Made by a program: the position numbers and the translations under genes. The notes below the pieces were generated by a model. It ran no database searches. It was not told the DNA's origin and saw nothing but the letters and a program-made list of their open reading frames with translations. From positions 2,666,001 through 2,730,000 of the forward strand of contig NZ_CP089293.1 of the NCBI RefSeq assembly GCF_021919345.1: 64,000 nt of DNA, in the 5' to 3' direction. Positions 37,001-44,840 of the stretch are shown in pieces. The DNA comes from Paenarthrobacter nicotinovorans. GTDB lineage: Bacteria > Actinomycetota > Actinomycetes > Actinomycetales > Micrococcaceae. Position 1 is the first letter of the stretch; each line of letters opens with the position of its first letter.

Positions 37001-37825
37001 GACTCCCTGCTGTCCGAATACGCGGCCATGGGCTTCGAATACGGATACTCGGTGGAGCGTCCGGATGCGCTCGTTCTGTGGGAAGCCCAGTTCGGTGACT
37101 TCGTCAACGGCGCCCAGACCATCATCGACGAGTTCATTTCCTCGGCTGAGCAGAAATGGGGCCAGCGCTCCTCACTGGTGCTCATGCTCCCCCACGGCTA
37201 CGAAGGCCAGGGCCCGGACCACTCCTCGGCACGCATTGAGCGCTTCCTTCAGATGTGCGCAGAAGACAACATGATCGTGGCCAACCCCACCACCGCGGCC
37301 TCGCACTTCCACCTTCTGCGCCGCCAGGCATACAGCCGTCCGCGCAAGCCGCTGATCATCTTCACGCCGAAGCAGTTGCTGCGCCTCAAGGGTGCCGCTT
37401 CCGCCGTCGAAGATTTCACCACGGGTGGCTTCAGGCCGGTAATCGGCGATCCGGAAGTCCAGCCGGCAAACGTGGACCGGGTCATCCTGGTCTCCGGCCG
37501 CTTGTACTACGACCTCCTCTCCAACCGCCAGAAGTCCGGTGACACCTCCACGGCGATCATCCGCGTGGAGCAGCTGTACCCGCTGCCGAAGGCTGAGATC
37601 GAGGCCGAGCTCGCCAAGTACCCGAACGCTGACATCGTTTGGGCGCAGGACGAGCCCGCCAACCAGGGCCCGTGGCCCTTCATGGGCCTGAACCTGGCAC
37701 CGGAACTTGACCGCAAGCTCCGCCTGGTCTCGCGTCCGGCATCGGCATCCACGGCTGCCGGTTCCATGAAGCGCCACGCCGCAGAACAGGATGCCCTGAT
37801 CAAGCAGGCATTCGAACGTAAGTAA
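34022..37825 (+). CDS. kgd: Multifunctional 2-oxoglutarate decarboxylase/dehydrogenase E1 with fused E2 domain (Kgd)
   Basis: A 1267-residue TCA-cycle protein. I chose the GTG giving (V)PEQPSHRLPEEFGG, with GGAAGAGG 8-15 nt upstream. Order of parts: a short N-terminal helix (EWLVDELYERYQQ), an Ala/Pro linker to about residue 150, a succinyltransferase-type E2 catalytic domain whose active site reads TYDHRVIQGAGSG, then a complete thiamine-dependent E1 (GMAHRGRLNVL, HGDAAFAGQGVVAETLN, VNNQVGFTT). No lipoyl domain is present, as known for actinobacterial Kgd, which works with lipoyl-bearing partners encoded elsewhere. Followed by a strong terminator, so it is a single-gene unit. Confidence 0.97.
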   Translation: MPEQPSHRLPEEFGGNEWLVDELYERYQQDKNSVDTKWWPLFESFASADGTSSNGTSAAPSAANPPTQVLPVVAPAAAAPAPAPAAPAAAPAAAPAAPAAPAPAKKAPATVARDGAKKPAAGTAAQPIPAQLPKSNKAPTAPEEDVVSVLRGPAKAIATNMVTSLEVPTATSVRAVPAKLLIDNRVVINSNLARARGGKVSFTHLIGYAVVRALSQFPSMNVYYDEIDGKPSAVQPAHVNFGIAIDMPKPDGTRLLMVPNIKKAETMDFAEFWHTYEDLIKRARNGKLTADDHAGTTVSLTNPGGIGTVHSVPRLSKGQAAIIGVGALDYPAEFQGASEKIIAQNAISKILTLTSTYDHRVIQGAGSGEFLKLVHQLLLGAQNFYDEIFEALRIPYEPVRWSPDLQVDPADEINKVARIQQLIHSYRVRGHLMADTDPLEYVQRKHPDLDVLTYGLTLWDLDREWPTGGFGGKPQLKFRDILGVLRDAYCRTTGIEYMHIQEPAERKWFQDQLEHPYSKPSREEQLRIVSKLNAAEAFETFLQTKFVGQKRFSLEGGESLIPLLDAVISDAADDGLDEVAIGMAHRGRLNVLTNIAGKTYAQVFREFEGTQDPRSVQGSGDVKYHLGTEGTFTSDNGKQTKVYLAANPSHLEAVDSVLEGIVRAKQDRLDQGESFPVLPIMVHGDAAFAGQGVVAETLNLSQLRGYRTGGTIHVIVNNQVGFTTAPSSSRSSTYSTDVAKMIQAPVFHVNGDDPEAVVRVAQLAYEFRQRFHKDVVIDMVCYRRRGHNEGDDPSMTQPLMYNLIEAKRSVRKLYTESLIGRGDITEEEAEQLLRDYQERLERVFAETHAAQTSPIPIITADSAAVSDIERPIAQQADFGTNAPTSTAISAETLARIGQAHLEIPEGFTVHSKLKQLLEKREQMSREGGIDWGFGEIAAFGSLIMEGVPVRLAGQDSRRGTFVQRHAVFHDRANGNEWLPLGNLSDDQAKLWIYDSLLSEYAAMGFEYGYSVERPDALVLWEAQFGDFVNGAQTIIDEFISSAEQKWGQRSSLVLMLPHGYEGQGPDHSSARIERFLQMCAEDNMIVANPTTAASHFHLLRRQAYSRPRKPLIIFTPKQLLRLKGAASAVEDFTTGGFRPVIGDPEVQPANVDRVILVSGRLYYDLLSNRQKSGDTSTAIIRVEQLYPLPKAEIEAELAKYPNADIVWAQDEPANQGPWPFMGLNLAPELDRKLRLVSRPASASTAAGSMKRHAAEQDALIKQAFERK

Positions 37826-37831
37826 AAACGA

Positions 37832-37878
37832 AACTGCCCGGCCTGAGGAGCGATTAGCACGCCTCAGGCCGGGCAGTT
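37832..37878 (+). terminator. Intrinsic terminator after kgd
   Basis: A perfect 17-bp stem, aactgcccggcctgagg (37832-37848) with its complement at 37862-37878, a 13-nt loop, then ctgttt. Confidence 0.92.
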
Positions 37879-37965
37879 CTGTTTAATGGGACAGGTACCC
37901 GGTCCCAAAACCGGCCGATGATCCGGAAACTGTGCAAGGACCGTAACGAGTGTGAAGAGGTAACC

Positions 37966-38565
37966 GTGGAAGACAGGAAGCTGCGTATCGCAGCTGTTGG
38001 AGATGAACTGCTCGCGGGCCTGGGGGATCCCCGCGCCCTGGGCTGGCTCGGTAGAGTCCTGGCCCGCACACCCCAGGACTCCGTCGTGGTGGAGAGCTTT
38101 CCGCTCCCTTGTCCCATGGAAGGTACAGAGGGCCTGGCCGCCCGATGGCAGGAAGAAGCCGGCAGGCGCTTCAGCGATACCCATGAGAACCGGCTGGTGA
38201 TCGGACTTTCAGGTCGCGATCTCGAATTTGGCCTTTCCACAGCGCGGAGCCGGCTGAATCTGGCCAACATCCTCGACGGAGCTTCGCACAGCAGCGTGGA
38301 GGTCTTCGTGGTTGGTCCGCCTCCCACTTTGGATCCGGCACGCAACAAGCGTCTTGCTGAACTCAACACAGCTTTTGCCGATGTCACCACGCGGCGCAAC
38401 CACCACTACGTTGACACGTTCTCCCCGTTGCTCAATCATGAGCAGTGGAGGACGGACCTCGCAGCCAATGGGGGAACACCGGGCCAGGCCGGCTACGGCT
38501 TGATTGCGTGGCTTGTCCTGCACCGTGGCTGGTTCCAGTGGCTTAATATCGCTCAACCGGAGTAG
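37966..38565 (+). CDS. SGNH/GDSL-type hydrolase
   Basis: A 199-residue protein. I chose the GTG giving (V)EDRKLRIAAVGDELLAG with a GAAGAGG site 5 nt upstream; a longer frame starting 48 nt earlier reads through it. Block I appears as AVGDELLAGLGD, with Asp in a GDEL form where many family members have GDSL. VVGPPPTLDP is a block III-like stretch. The C-terminal Asp-His pair expected in block V is not obvious (GGTPGQAGYGLIAW), so catalysis is uncertain. No signal peptide. The serine-hydrolase lipoprotein gene starts 2 nt later, so the two are co-translated. Confidence 0.72.
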   Translation: MEDRKLRIAAVGDELLAGLGDPRALGWLGRVLARTPQDSVVVESFPLPCPMEGTEGLAARWQEEAGRRFSDTHENRLVIGLSGRDLEFGLSTARSRLNLANILDGASHSSVEVFVVGPPPTLDPARNKRLAELNTAFADVTTRRNHHYVDTFSPLLNHEQWRTDLAANGGTPGQAGYGLIAWLVLHRGWFQWLNIAQPE

Positions 38566-38567
38566 CC

Positions 38568-39842
38568 ATGACGCGGAACATGCAGGTTTCTGTCAGAGCA
38601 GCAACAGCGGCGGCAGTAATTGCCGCAGTGGCAGCCACAGTTTCCTGCAGTTCCGGTCCCCCGGTCTCCCCCGCGTCCTCAACAGCCGCGTCGGCACCGG
38701 CATCCACTGCTTCTCCAACATCGGCGCCCACGGCGCTGCAGCGCTTCGATTCGGAGGGCTTGCGCGCGGACTTTGAGCGGACAGCCAAGGAAGTCCTTGT
38801 CCCGGGAGCCATGGTGCTGCTGGAAACTCCCGGGGGAACCCTCACTGCGTCTTACGGCACAGGTACCCGCGGCGCCGAACGGCCGGTCTCAATGGCGGAC
38901 CACATCCGGGTGGGTTCGGTCACCAAGACCTGGACAACCACAGTCATTCTTCAGCTCGTCCAGGAGGGCAAGCTCGCCCTTGGTGATCCCGTTTCAAAGT
39001 ACCGTCCAGACGTTCCCAATGGTGACGGCATCACTCTCGAGCAGCTCCTGACCATGCGGAGCGGCTTGTTCAACTACACCGAAACCCTTGAGCTCAACTC
39101 AGCCATGGATAAAGAACCGCGCAGGGAGTGGAAACCGGAAGAGCTCCTCGCGCTGGGGTTTGCCCATCCGCCATATTTCGCGCCGGGGCAAGGCTTCCAC
39201 TATTCCAACACGAACACGGTCCTTCTGGGCCTCATCGCCGAGAAGGTCGCAGGAAAGCCACTCGGTGATCTCTTCAAGGAGCGCATTTTCCAGCCCCTCG
39301 GCTTAAAGGGAACGGTCTTTCCGGACATTTCGTCCAACAGCATTCCGGAGCCACATCCCCAGGGCTATTTCTACGGTGACAACGTCCTGACGATGACCAA
39401 TCCTGCCCTTCCCGAGGACATGCAAAAGGAAGCCGCCGCGGGCACCCTGGCCCCGAACGACGTTACTGATGTCAATCCGTCATGGGCCTGGGCAGCAGGG
39501 TCCGGAATCTCCACGACCACGGACTTGAAGATCCTCGGCGAAGCCCTCGTTAATGGGAAGCTGCTCGATGCCGGGCTCCAGCAACAACGACTCGACAGCG
39601 TCATCCCCACCAACCCGGAAAACCCCGACCGTGCTTCCTACGGCTGGGGCATAGCGAAGTTCGGGAAGCTCTACGGCCATACCGGCGAACTTCCGGGCTT
39701 CAACACCTTCATGGGCAGCGATCCCGTCAACGGAGTGACCCTCGTGGTGTGGACAAATCTGGCACCGGCGGCCGACGGCCGGGACCCTGCCGTGACCATC
39801 GCGAGGTCACTCATCGGCAAGGTCTACCAAGCCGGGAGCTGA
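38568..39842 (+). CDS. Serine hydrolase lipoprotein, beta-lactamase/DD-peptidase (class C) family
   Basis: A 424-residue exported lipoprotein with lipobox TVSC (Cys27) and a Ser/Thr/Pro/Ala linker. The penicillin-recognising triad is complete: SVTK (Ser117, Lys120), YSN (Tyr212-Asn214) and HTG (His371). This fold covers class C beta-lactamases, D-Ala-D-Ala carboxypeptidases and esterases; substrate cannot be told. The large low-complexity linker and lipid anchor suggest action on the cell wall or on surface esters. Two nt downstream of the SGNH hydrolase gene. Confidence 0.9.
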   Translation: MTRNMQVSVRAATAAAVIAAVAATVSCSSGPPVSPASSTAASAPASTASPTSAPTALQRFDSEGLRADFERTAKEVLVPGAMVLLETPGGTLTASYGTGTRGAERPVSMADHIRVGSVTKTWTTTVILQLVQEGKLALGDPVSKYRPDVPNGDGITLEQLLTMRSGLFNYTETLELNSAMDKEPRREWKPEELLALGFAHPPYFAPGQGFHYSNTNTVLLGLIAEKVAGKPLGDLFKERIFQPLGLKGTVFPDISSNSIPEPHPQGYFYGDNVLTMTNPALPEDMQKEAAAGTLAPNDVTDVNPSWAWAAGSGISTTTDLKILGEALVNGKLLDAGLQQQRLDSVIPTNPENPDRASYGWGIAKFGKLYGHTGELPGFNTFMGSDPVNGVTLVVWTNLAPAADGRDPAVTIARSLIGKVYQAGS

Positions 39843-39857
39843 CGCCGGGTCCGTTAC

Positions 39858-39889
39858 CTCTTGATTCGCCGGAGCTCTTGATTCGCCGG
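39858..39889. repeat. Direct repeat upstream of the DUF4097 gene
   Basis: ctcttgattcgccgg occurs twice (39858-39872 and 39875-39889) with a 17-bp period, immediately before the twin operator palindromes. Confidence 0.8.
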
Positions 39890-39894
39890 GAAAC

Positions 39895-39930
39895 GCGATA
39901 TATCGTGTTTTCATCAACGCGATATATCGC
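39895..39930 (+). promoter_or_regulatory. Twin cgatatatcg palindromes, candidate PadR operators
   Basis: Two copies of the palindrome cgatatatcg, at 39896-39905 and 39920-39929, 24 bp apart centre to centre, 15 nt before the DUF4097 start. In high-GC DNA such AT-rich perfect palindromes stand out. The operon's second gene is a PadR repressor, so autoregulation is the natural reading. Inference. Confidence 0.75.
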
Positions 39931-39944
39931 AACTTGGAGGGATC

Positions 39945-40793
39945 ATGTCAGACGAACTATGGACCGTGACGGGCCCGCAAACCATTGAAGTGGATAACGT
40001 CCGCTCCCTGAAGCTGGGCATAGTGAAGGGCCGATTCGACGTCGTGACCCACGACGAACCCTTTGTCCGCATCGAGATCAGCGAAATCACCGGCGACCCC
40101 CTTACGGTGACACTGGTGGACGGGCGCCTGGAAGTGCGCCACCAGCTGCAGGGGCCGCAGGGCTGGTTCCGCAACCTCATGGGGACCGTCAACAACAGCA
40201 GCACCAACTCGGTGGTGGTCGGGATCGCGCTGCCACCCGGCGTCGACGTCGAGGCCGGAACCGTCAGCGGCGACGGAATGGTGTCCGGCGTCAGCGGCCG
40301 CACGCGCCTGAACACTGTGTCAGGTTCCGTCATGGCGGACGGCACCAACGGCGAACTCCACGTGAACACCGTCAGCGGGGAAGTCATCGCCAGGAACCAC
40401 GACGGCGTCCTGACCGCCAAGAGCGTCTCGGGCGAAGTCACGGCGTCGGGCACCTTCAAAAGCGTCCGGGCAAGCACAGTCAGTGGCGACCTCAGCTTCG
40501 ATCTCCAGGACTACACGAACGACTTTGGAGCCAACTCGGTCTCCGGCGACCTCACCATCCGGCTCCCCCACGACGTTGGCCTGGATATCGTGGCGAAATC
40601 AGCCAGCGGAACCGTAGTGATCGATGACCAGATGTACGCCCAGCCCGGCAGCAATGTCCACACAATCGTTGGTCCTGACGAACGGCTCATGCTTGTCCGC
40701 ACCAATACGGTCTCCGGCAAGACCTACATCATCCACGGCTCGGCACCGTCACCGGACAACAGCCGGCAGTCGCCAGGGGAAGCTGGTCTCTGA
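39945..40793 (+). CDS. DUF4097-family beta-strand repeat protein
   Basis: A 282-residue protein without signal peptide or membrane helix. From about residue 80 it is built of short repeats with a GTVSGDG / NTVSGSV / NTVSGEV / KSVSGEV / STVSGDL pattern, a right-handed beta-helix-like array typical of DUF4097. Function of the family is unknown, though it often sits beside PadR or membrane-stress regulators. It overlaps the PadR gene by one base (TGATG) and starts with AACTTGGAGGGATC as ribosome-binding region. Confidence 0.88.
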   Translation: MSDELWTVTGPQTIEVDNVRSLKLGIVKGRFDVVTHDEPFVRIEISEITGDPLTVTLVDGRLEVRHQLQGPQGWFRNLMGTVNNSSTNSVVVGIALPPGVDVEAGTVSGDGMVSGVSGRTRLNTVSGSVMADGTNGELHVNTVSGEVIARNHDGVLTAKSVSGEVTASGTFKSVRASTVSGDLSFDLQDYTNDFGANSVSGDLTIRLPHDVGLDIVAKSASGTVVIDDQMYAQPGSNVHTIVGPDERLMLVRTNTVSGKTYIIHGSAPSPDNSRQSPGEAGL

Positions 40794-41407
40794 TGCCTCC
40801 CGTCTTCGCCCACGGCGCACTGCGCCTGTACCTCCTTGCCCTCTTGGAAACCGGTCCCAAGCACGGCTACGAACTGATCAAGGCCCTCGGCGACCGCTTC
40901 GGCGGAACGTACTCCCCCAGCGCCGGAACCATCTATCCGCGACTGGGCAAGCTGGAAGAGGACGGTCTCGTCGCTACAGAGACCGAGGGCCGGCGCACGA
41001 AATACTCCATCACCTCAGCCGGGCGCGCGGAACTGGACAGCCGACGGGAGGAACTGGCGGACGTCGAAGACACCATCTCCGCCTCCGTCAGGCGGCTCGC
41101 CGACAACTTACGCGAGGACATTCGCAGCAACATGCGCGGCCTTCGTGCCGATCTTGCCGCTACGGCGGAAGTAGCCCGCACAAATGCCACCTCCGCCGCT
41201 TTCCGCAGTCGGACGGCGGGCTACACACCGGAAGGCCAGCGCATCCTCAAGGAAGCAGAATTAATGGTGCAGGCCTTCCGGGACGATATCCGCGTGGAGT
41301 TGCGTCAACACGGGGCTGCCCGCCCGCTGACGCCAGTGGCACTGGAAACGGTCCGCGCGGTCCTGGATCAGGCTCGAATATCCATCAGGAATTCACTCAA
41401 CAACTGA
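40793..41407 (+). CDS. PadR-family transcriptional regulator
   Basis: A 204-residue regulator with an N-terminal winged helix (LYLLALLETGPKHGYELIKAL, SPSAGTIYPRLGKLEEDGLV, GRRTKYSITSAGRAEL) and a long C-terminal helical region for dimerisation (DVEDTISASVRRLADNL). It starts on the last base of the DUF4097 stop, so the two proteins are made together. The twin palindromes ahead of the operon are its likely target. Signal unknown. Confidence 0.93.
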   Translation: MPPVFAHGALRLYLLALLETGPKHGYELIKALGDRFGGTYSPSAGTIYPRLGKLEEDGLVATETEGRRTKYSITSAGRAELDSRREELADVEDTISASVRRLADNLREDIRSNMRGLRADLAATAEVARTNATSAAFRSRTAGYTPEGQRILKEAELMVQAFRDDIRVELRQHGAARPLTPVALETVRAVLDQARISIRNSLNN

Positions 41408-41520
41408 GCTGAGGCAAAGCGCCCCGCCGCGCGGACGCCTCCCGGTTCGCGGCGCAGCACCCGGATGTGCGAAACTGGAGGGCAGCTCTATTGAGTATCA
41501 ATCATTGAAGGAGGCCAGCT

Positions 41521-41595
41521 ATGAGCAAGCGTGCACGTAAGCGTCGTGACCGTAAGCGCGGCGGCGCGAACCACGGCAAGCGTCCCAACACCTAA
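41521..41595 (+). CDS. Ribosomal protein bL37, 24 residues
   Basis: A very short, very basic protein, MSKRARKRRDRKRGGANH plus GKRPNT, with a strong site gaaggagg 5-12 nt upstream and a strong terminator downstream. It matches what I recall of bL37, an actinobacterial 50S protein found in mycobacterial ribosome structures. Too short for usual gene callers. Confidence 0.85.
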   Translation: MSKRARKRRDRKRGGANHGKRPNT

Positions 41596-41628
41596 GCCAA
41601 CGGCTTAGCGTCACAGGCTTAAGAGCGA

Positions 41629-41660
41629 GGGCCCCGGAAACCATGCGGTTTCCGGGGCCC
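41629..41660. terminator. Terminator shared by the bL37 gene and rsrA
   Basis: A perfect 14-bp stem gggccccggaaacc / ggtttccggggccc with a 4-nt loop, between the convergent bL37 gene and sigR-rsrA operon. Confidence 0.9.
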
Positions 41661-41708
41661 TTGGCGTTAAACCCTCACAAGACCAGGCCGTGCCAGCCGG
41701 CGGCCGGA

Positions 41709-41969
41709 TCAGGCGTCAACAGGCTTGATCGAGTGAATCCTGTCCAGGATGGAATTCTTGAGGTTCTCGGGAGCGGATTCGGTGCACGAACGCTTGACCA
41801 TGGTGCGGATGAGGCACTCAAGGTCATACTGTTCTGCACACTCTTCACACGTATCCAGGTGCTGCTTGATTTCCGTGAGGTCCTCACGTGTCAATGCACC
41901 GTCGAGATACTCATAGATCCGCTGCATTCGCGTATCGTCGCAATCGCCCAATCCCTGGCAGTCGCTCAT
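41709..41969 (-). CDS. rsrA: Mycothiol-system zinc anti-sigma factor RsrA
   Basis: An 86-residue ZAS-family anti-sigma factor. The zinc motif HxxxCxxC is His37, Cys41, Cys44, with the upstream Cys10 at almost the same place as the redox cysteine of Streptomyces RsrA. Disulfide formation releases SigR on thiol oxidation in the characterised homologue. It overlaps the sigR stop by 4 nt and is followed by a shared terminator. Confidence 0.93.
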   Translation of the reverse strand: MSDCQGLGDCDDTRMQRIYEYLDGALTREDLTEIKQHLDTCEECAEQYDLECLIRTMVKRSCTESAPENLKNSILDRIHSIKPVDA

Positions 41970-42748
41970 TTCTCTTTCTCCTGATTGTTGCTTCCGGCCG
42001 CAGCCTGATCTTCGGTGTGGGCCTTGAAGCCCCGTTCGGCGGCATAGTCCGCCAGCATGTCCCGCAGCATCTTCCGGCCACGGTGCAACCGCGACATGAC
42101 AGTGCCGATCGGGGTATTCATAATCTCCGAGATTTGCTTGTAGGCATATCCCTCGACATCCGCGAAATAGACAGCCAACCGGAATTCTTCCGGAATTGCC
42201 TGCAACGCGTTTTTGACGTCGGAATCCGGCAGGTGGTCAAGAGCCTCGGCTTCGGCTGAACGCAGGCCCGCCGAAGTGTGCGACTCTGCTTTGGCCAGTT
42301 GCCAGTCCTCGATCGTGTCCGAATTGGACTGCAGCGGTTCTCGTTGCCGCTTCCGATAGAGGTTGATGTAGGTGTTGGTCAGGATCCGGTACAGCCACGC
42401 CTTGAGGTTGGTGCCGGGCTTGTACTGGTGGAACGCTGAAAAGGCCTTGGTGTAGGCCTCCTGGACGAGGTCCTCCGCGTCAGAAGGGTTCCGCGCCATC
42501 CTCATGGCAGCCGAGTACAGCTGGTCGACGTACTGCATTGCGTCGCGCTCAAAACGCTCGCGCCGCTGCTCCGGGCTCTCCGCTGCAACATCGACGGCGG
42601 CCGGCGCCGGGGCGCTATCGTCGTCCGTCGCGTCGGCTGCTTCGTACATGGCCGCTGCGGCCGGTTCAATGGTGCTCATCGTTGCCAAGTCTACTGTCAG
42701 CTTGGGAGAATCCGGCTGCACCCCGTACCCGGCCTCCGGTAGAACCAT
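41966..42748 (-). CDS. sigR: ECF sigma factor SigR/SigH (thiol-oxidative stress)
   Basis: Region 2 reads [31 protein letters not shown], region 4 reads [41 protein letters not shown], as in the SigR/SigH group. The open frame extends to 42910, but the SigR-type promoter lies inside that stretch and would start transcription near 42832, so I chose the first ATG after it, [11 protein letters not shown], which has GAAGGA just upstream. The next ATG ([11 protein letters not shown], 42679) is a real alternative. About 260 residues. A disordered acidic N-terminal part precedes region 2. Confidence 0.92.
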   Translation of the reverse strand: MVLPEAGYGVQPDSPKLTVDLATMSTIEPAAAAMYEAADATDDDSAPAPAAVDVAAESPEQRRERFERDAMQYVDQLYSAAMRMARNPSDAEDLVQEAYTKAFSAFHQYKPGTNLKAWLYRILTNTYINLYRKRQREPLQSNSDTIEDWQLAKAESHTSAGLRSAEAEALDHLPDSDVKNALQAIPEEFRLAVYFADVEGYAYKQISEIMNTPIGTVMSRLHRGRKMLRDMLADYAAERGFKAHTEDQAAAGSNNQEKEK

Positions 42749-42838
42749 GCGGTCCTTCACCAAAGTCAAAAAACCAACTCCGTTCAGCGAGCGGCAACGC
42801 CGTGCCGCAGTCCGGTCTCCACCGCACCTGAAACTCAC

Positions 42839-42864
42839 AACGGCCGCTGCTGGGTAAATATTCC
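42839..42864 (-). promoter_or_regulatory. SigR-type promoter of sigR-rsrA (autoregulation)
   Basis: On the minus strand GGAAT (42864-42860), an 18-nt spacer, then GTT (42841-42839). This is an exact fit to the GGAAT-N18-GTT element known for SigR regulons. It lies about 90 nt before the chosen sigR start. Confidence 0.88.
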
Positions 42865-42948
42865 GCAAAAGTGCAAGACTAGATCCGACTGCACCCCGTG
42901 AACACAACACTCATCGAACAGTGTGGCAAGCCACCCAGGAGGCAAAAC

Positions 42949-43464
42949 ATGTCTTTTATCCGTTTTCTCGCGCGGCCCATGCTCGCATCCAGCTTTGTCG
43001 TTGCAGGTCTGGACAAGCTCAAGAACGCTGACGACACCGCCAAGCAACTGTCACCGGTCCTTCGACGAGCCTCTGAATCGCTGCCCTTCAAAGCGGACGA
43101 GAAGACCCTCGCCCGGGTTCTGGGTGGAGCCCAGCTCGGCGCCGGAGCCCTGCTCGGACTGGGTAAGCTTTCGCGTTTCGCAGCGACAGTGCTCGCGCTG
43201 ACGTCCGCCCTGAACTCCTACGTCGAATGGCGTTCGGCCGACATAAGCACCAAGGAGGGGCGCACCGCCCGGAAGGCCCAGCTCCTGAAGAACATCTCAC
43301 TTACCGGCGGCGTGTTGTTGGCGTCGGTGGACACCGACGGCCGTCCGAGTATCGCCTGGCGGGCCGAGCACCTTGCCGCCGACGCCAGGAAGGTCACCGG
43401 CAAGCAGATCAAGAAGGCAGACAAAGCAGTGCGCAAGGCCGTAGACAACGCAGTTGGAGCATAA
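42949..43464 (+). CDS. DoxX-family membrane protein
   Basis: A 171-residue protein starting MSFIRFLARPMLASSFVVAGLDKL after a consensus AGGAGG. Hydrophobic segments near the N-terminus, at LGGAQLGAGALLGLGKL and FAATVLALTSALNSY suggest about four helices; the C-terminus is basic (KKADKAVRKAVDNAVGA). DoxX proteins in actinobacteria have been tied to thiol-redox membrane complexes, and here the gene diverges from sigR. Six nt before aroA. Confidence 0.85.
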   Translation: MSFIRFLARPMLASSFVVAGLDKLKNADDTAKQLSPVLRRASESLPFKADEKTLARVLGGAQLGAGALLGLGKLSRFAATVLALTSALNSYVEWRSADISTKEGRTARKAQLLKNISLTGGVLLASVDTDGRPSIAWRAEHLAADARKVTGKQIKKADKAVRKAVDNAVGA

Positions 43465-43470
43465 GGAAGC

Positions 43471-44838
43471 ATGACAGGTACCACCGCCGCCAATACCGAA
43501 CCGGACAAAGCCGCCAGCCTCCCGCTATGGCCGGCCCCTTATGCCAAAGGGCCCGTGGACGCCACAGTGACGGTCCCAGGTTCAAAATCGCTGACCAACC
43601 GGTACCTGGTGCTGGCAGCCTTGGCGGATGGTCCTTCGCGGCTCCGGGCTCCGCTGCATTCACGCGATTCGGCCCTGATGATCCAGGCCCTCCGGCAGTT
43701 GGGTGCCACCGTCACCGAGGTACCCGGTGACGGTGACTATGGGCCCGACCTGGAGATCACTCCCCTGGACCCCTCTGCTTCGAGCTCAACGACAGCCATC
43801 GACTGCGGTCTGGCCGGTACCGTCATGAGGTTCGTTCCCCCGCTGGCTGCCCTGCGCAGCGGCGCCACAGTCTTCGACGGCGATCCCCATGCCCGTAACC
43901 GGCCCATGGGAACCATCATCGAGGCACTGATCGCCCTGGGAGTTCCGGTCGCAGCCGAAGGCGGCAGGACGCCGTCGTCCCTTCCTTTCACGGTGGAAGG
44001 CACCGGCGAGGTGCGCGGCGGTCACTTGGTCATCGACGCGAGCGCTTCCTCCCAGTTTGTCTCGGCGTTGCTGTTGGTAGGCGCCCGCTTCACCGAAGGC
44101 CTGCACTTGGAGCACGTGGGCAAACCCGTTCCAAGCCTGGACCACATCACCATGACCGTTGAGGTGCTTCGGAGCGTGGGCGTTACTGTCGATGACTCCG
44201 TACCCAACCACTGGCGCGTTTCGCCCGGCAGGATCAGTGCTTTCGACCAGCGGATCGAGCAGGATCTCTCAAACGCCGGCCCCTTCCTGGCCGCCGCCCT
44301 GGCAACGCACGGCACTGTCCGCATTCCCAACTGGCCCACCGGCACCACACAGGTGGGCGATCTCTGGCGGACCATCCTTGCTGCCATGGGCGCAAGCGTC
44401 ACCCTTGACGGGGGAACACTGACGGTTACAGGCGGCAATGAGATCAAGGGTGCTGATTTCGACGAAACCAGCGAGCTCGCGCCGACTGTAGCCGCACTGT
44501 GCGCTCTGGCTACCGGCCCTTCGCGATTGACGGGCATCGCCCACCTCCGCGGCCACGAAACAGACCGCCTCGCTGCCTTGGTTGCCGAAATCAACCGCCT
44601 TGGTGGCGATGCGGAAGAAACTGCCGATGGCCTGGTAATTCGCCCAGCTTCCCTCCATGGCGGAGTGGTACACAGTTACGCAGACCACCGAATGGCCACT
44701 GCCGGCGCCATCCTGGGACTCGCCGTCGACGGCGTCCAGGTTGAAGACATCGCCACAACATCCAAGACGATGCCCGAGTTCCCGGAGATGTGGGCACGAA
44801 TGCTTGACTCCGCCGGCACGAATGAGGCCGGCAACTGA
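43471..44838 (+). CDS. aroA: 3-phosphoshikimate 1-carboxyvinyltransferase (EPSP synthase)
   Basis: A shikimate-pathway enzyme joining phosphoenolpyruvate to shikimate-3-phosphate. 455 residues, with [20 protein letters not shown] (substrate loop), [33 protein letters not shown] and the C-terminal [17 protein letters not shown] and [13 protein letters not shown]. Ser-Ala-type glyphosate-site residues cannot be judged by eye beyond the standard LAGTVMRF. It lies between doxX and rsgA with gaps of 6 and 2 nt. Confidence 0.97.
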   Translation: MTGTTAANTEPDKAASLPLWPAPYAKGPVDATVTVPGSKSLTNRYLVLAALADGPSRLRAPLHSRDSALMIQALRQLGATVTEVPGDGDYGPDLEITPLDPSASSSTTAIDCGLAGTVMRFVPPLAALRSGATVFDGDPHARNRPMGTIIEALIALGVPVAAEGGRTPSSLPFTVEGTGEVRGGHLVIDASASSQFVSALLLVGARFTEGLHLEHVGKPVPSLDHITMTVEVLRSVGVTVDDSVPNHWRVSPGRISAFDQRIEQDLSNAGPFLAAALATHGTVRIPNWPTGTTQVGDLWRTILAAMGASVTLDGGTLTVTGGNEIKGADFDETSELAPTVAALCALATGPSRLTGIAHLRGHETDRLAALVAEINRLGGDAEETADGLVIRPASLHGGVVHSYADHRMATAGAILGLAVDGVQVEDIATTSKTMPEFPEMWARMLDSAGTNEAGN

Positions 44839-44840
44839 CC

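Noticed and set aside
42749-42910. N-terminal extension of SigR to the longest ATG
   Set aside because: It would start upstream of the SigR-type promoter, so that transcript cannot encode it.
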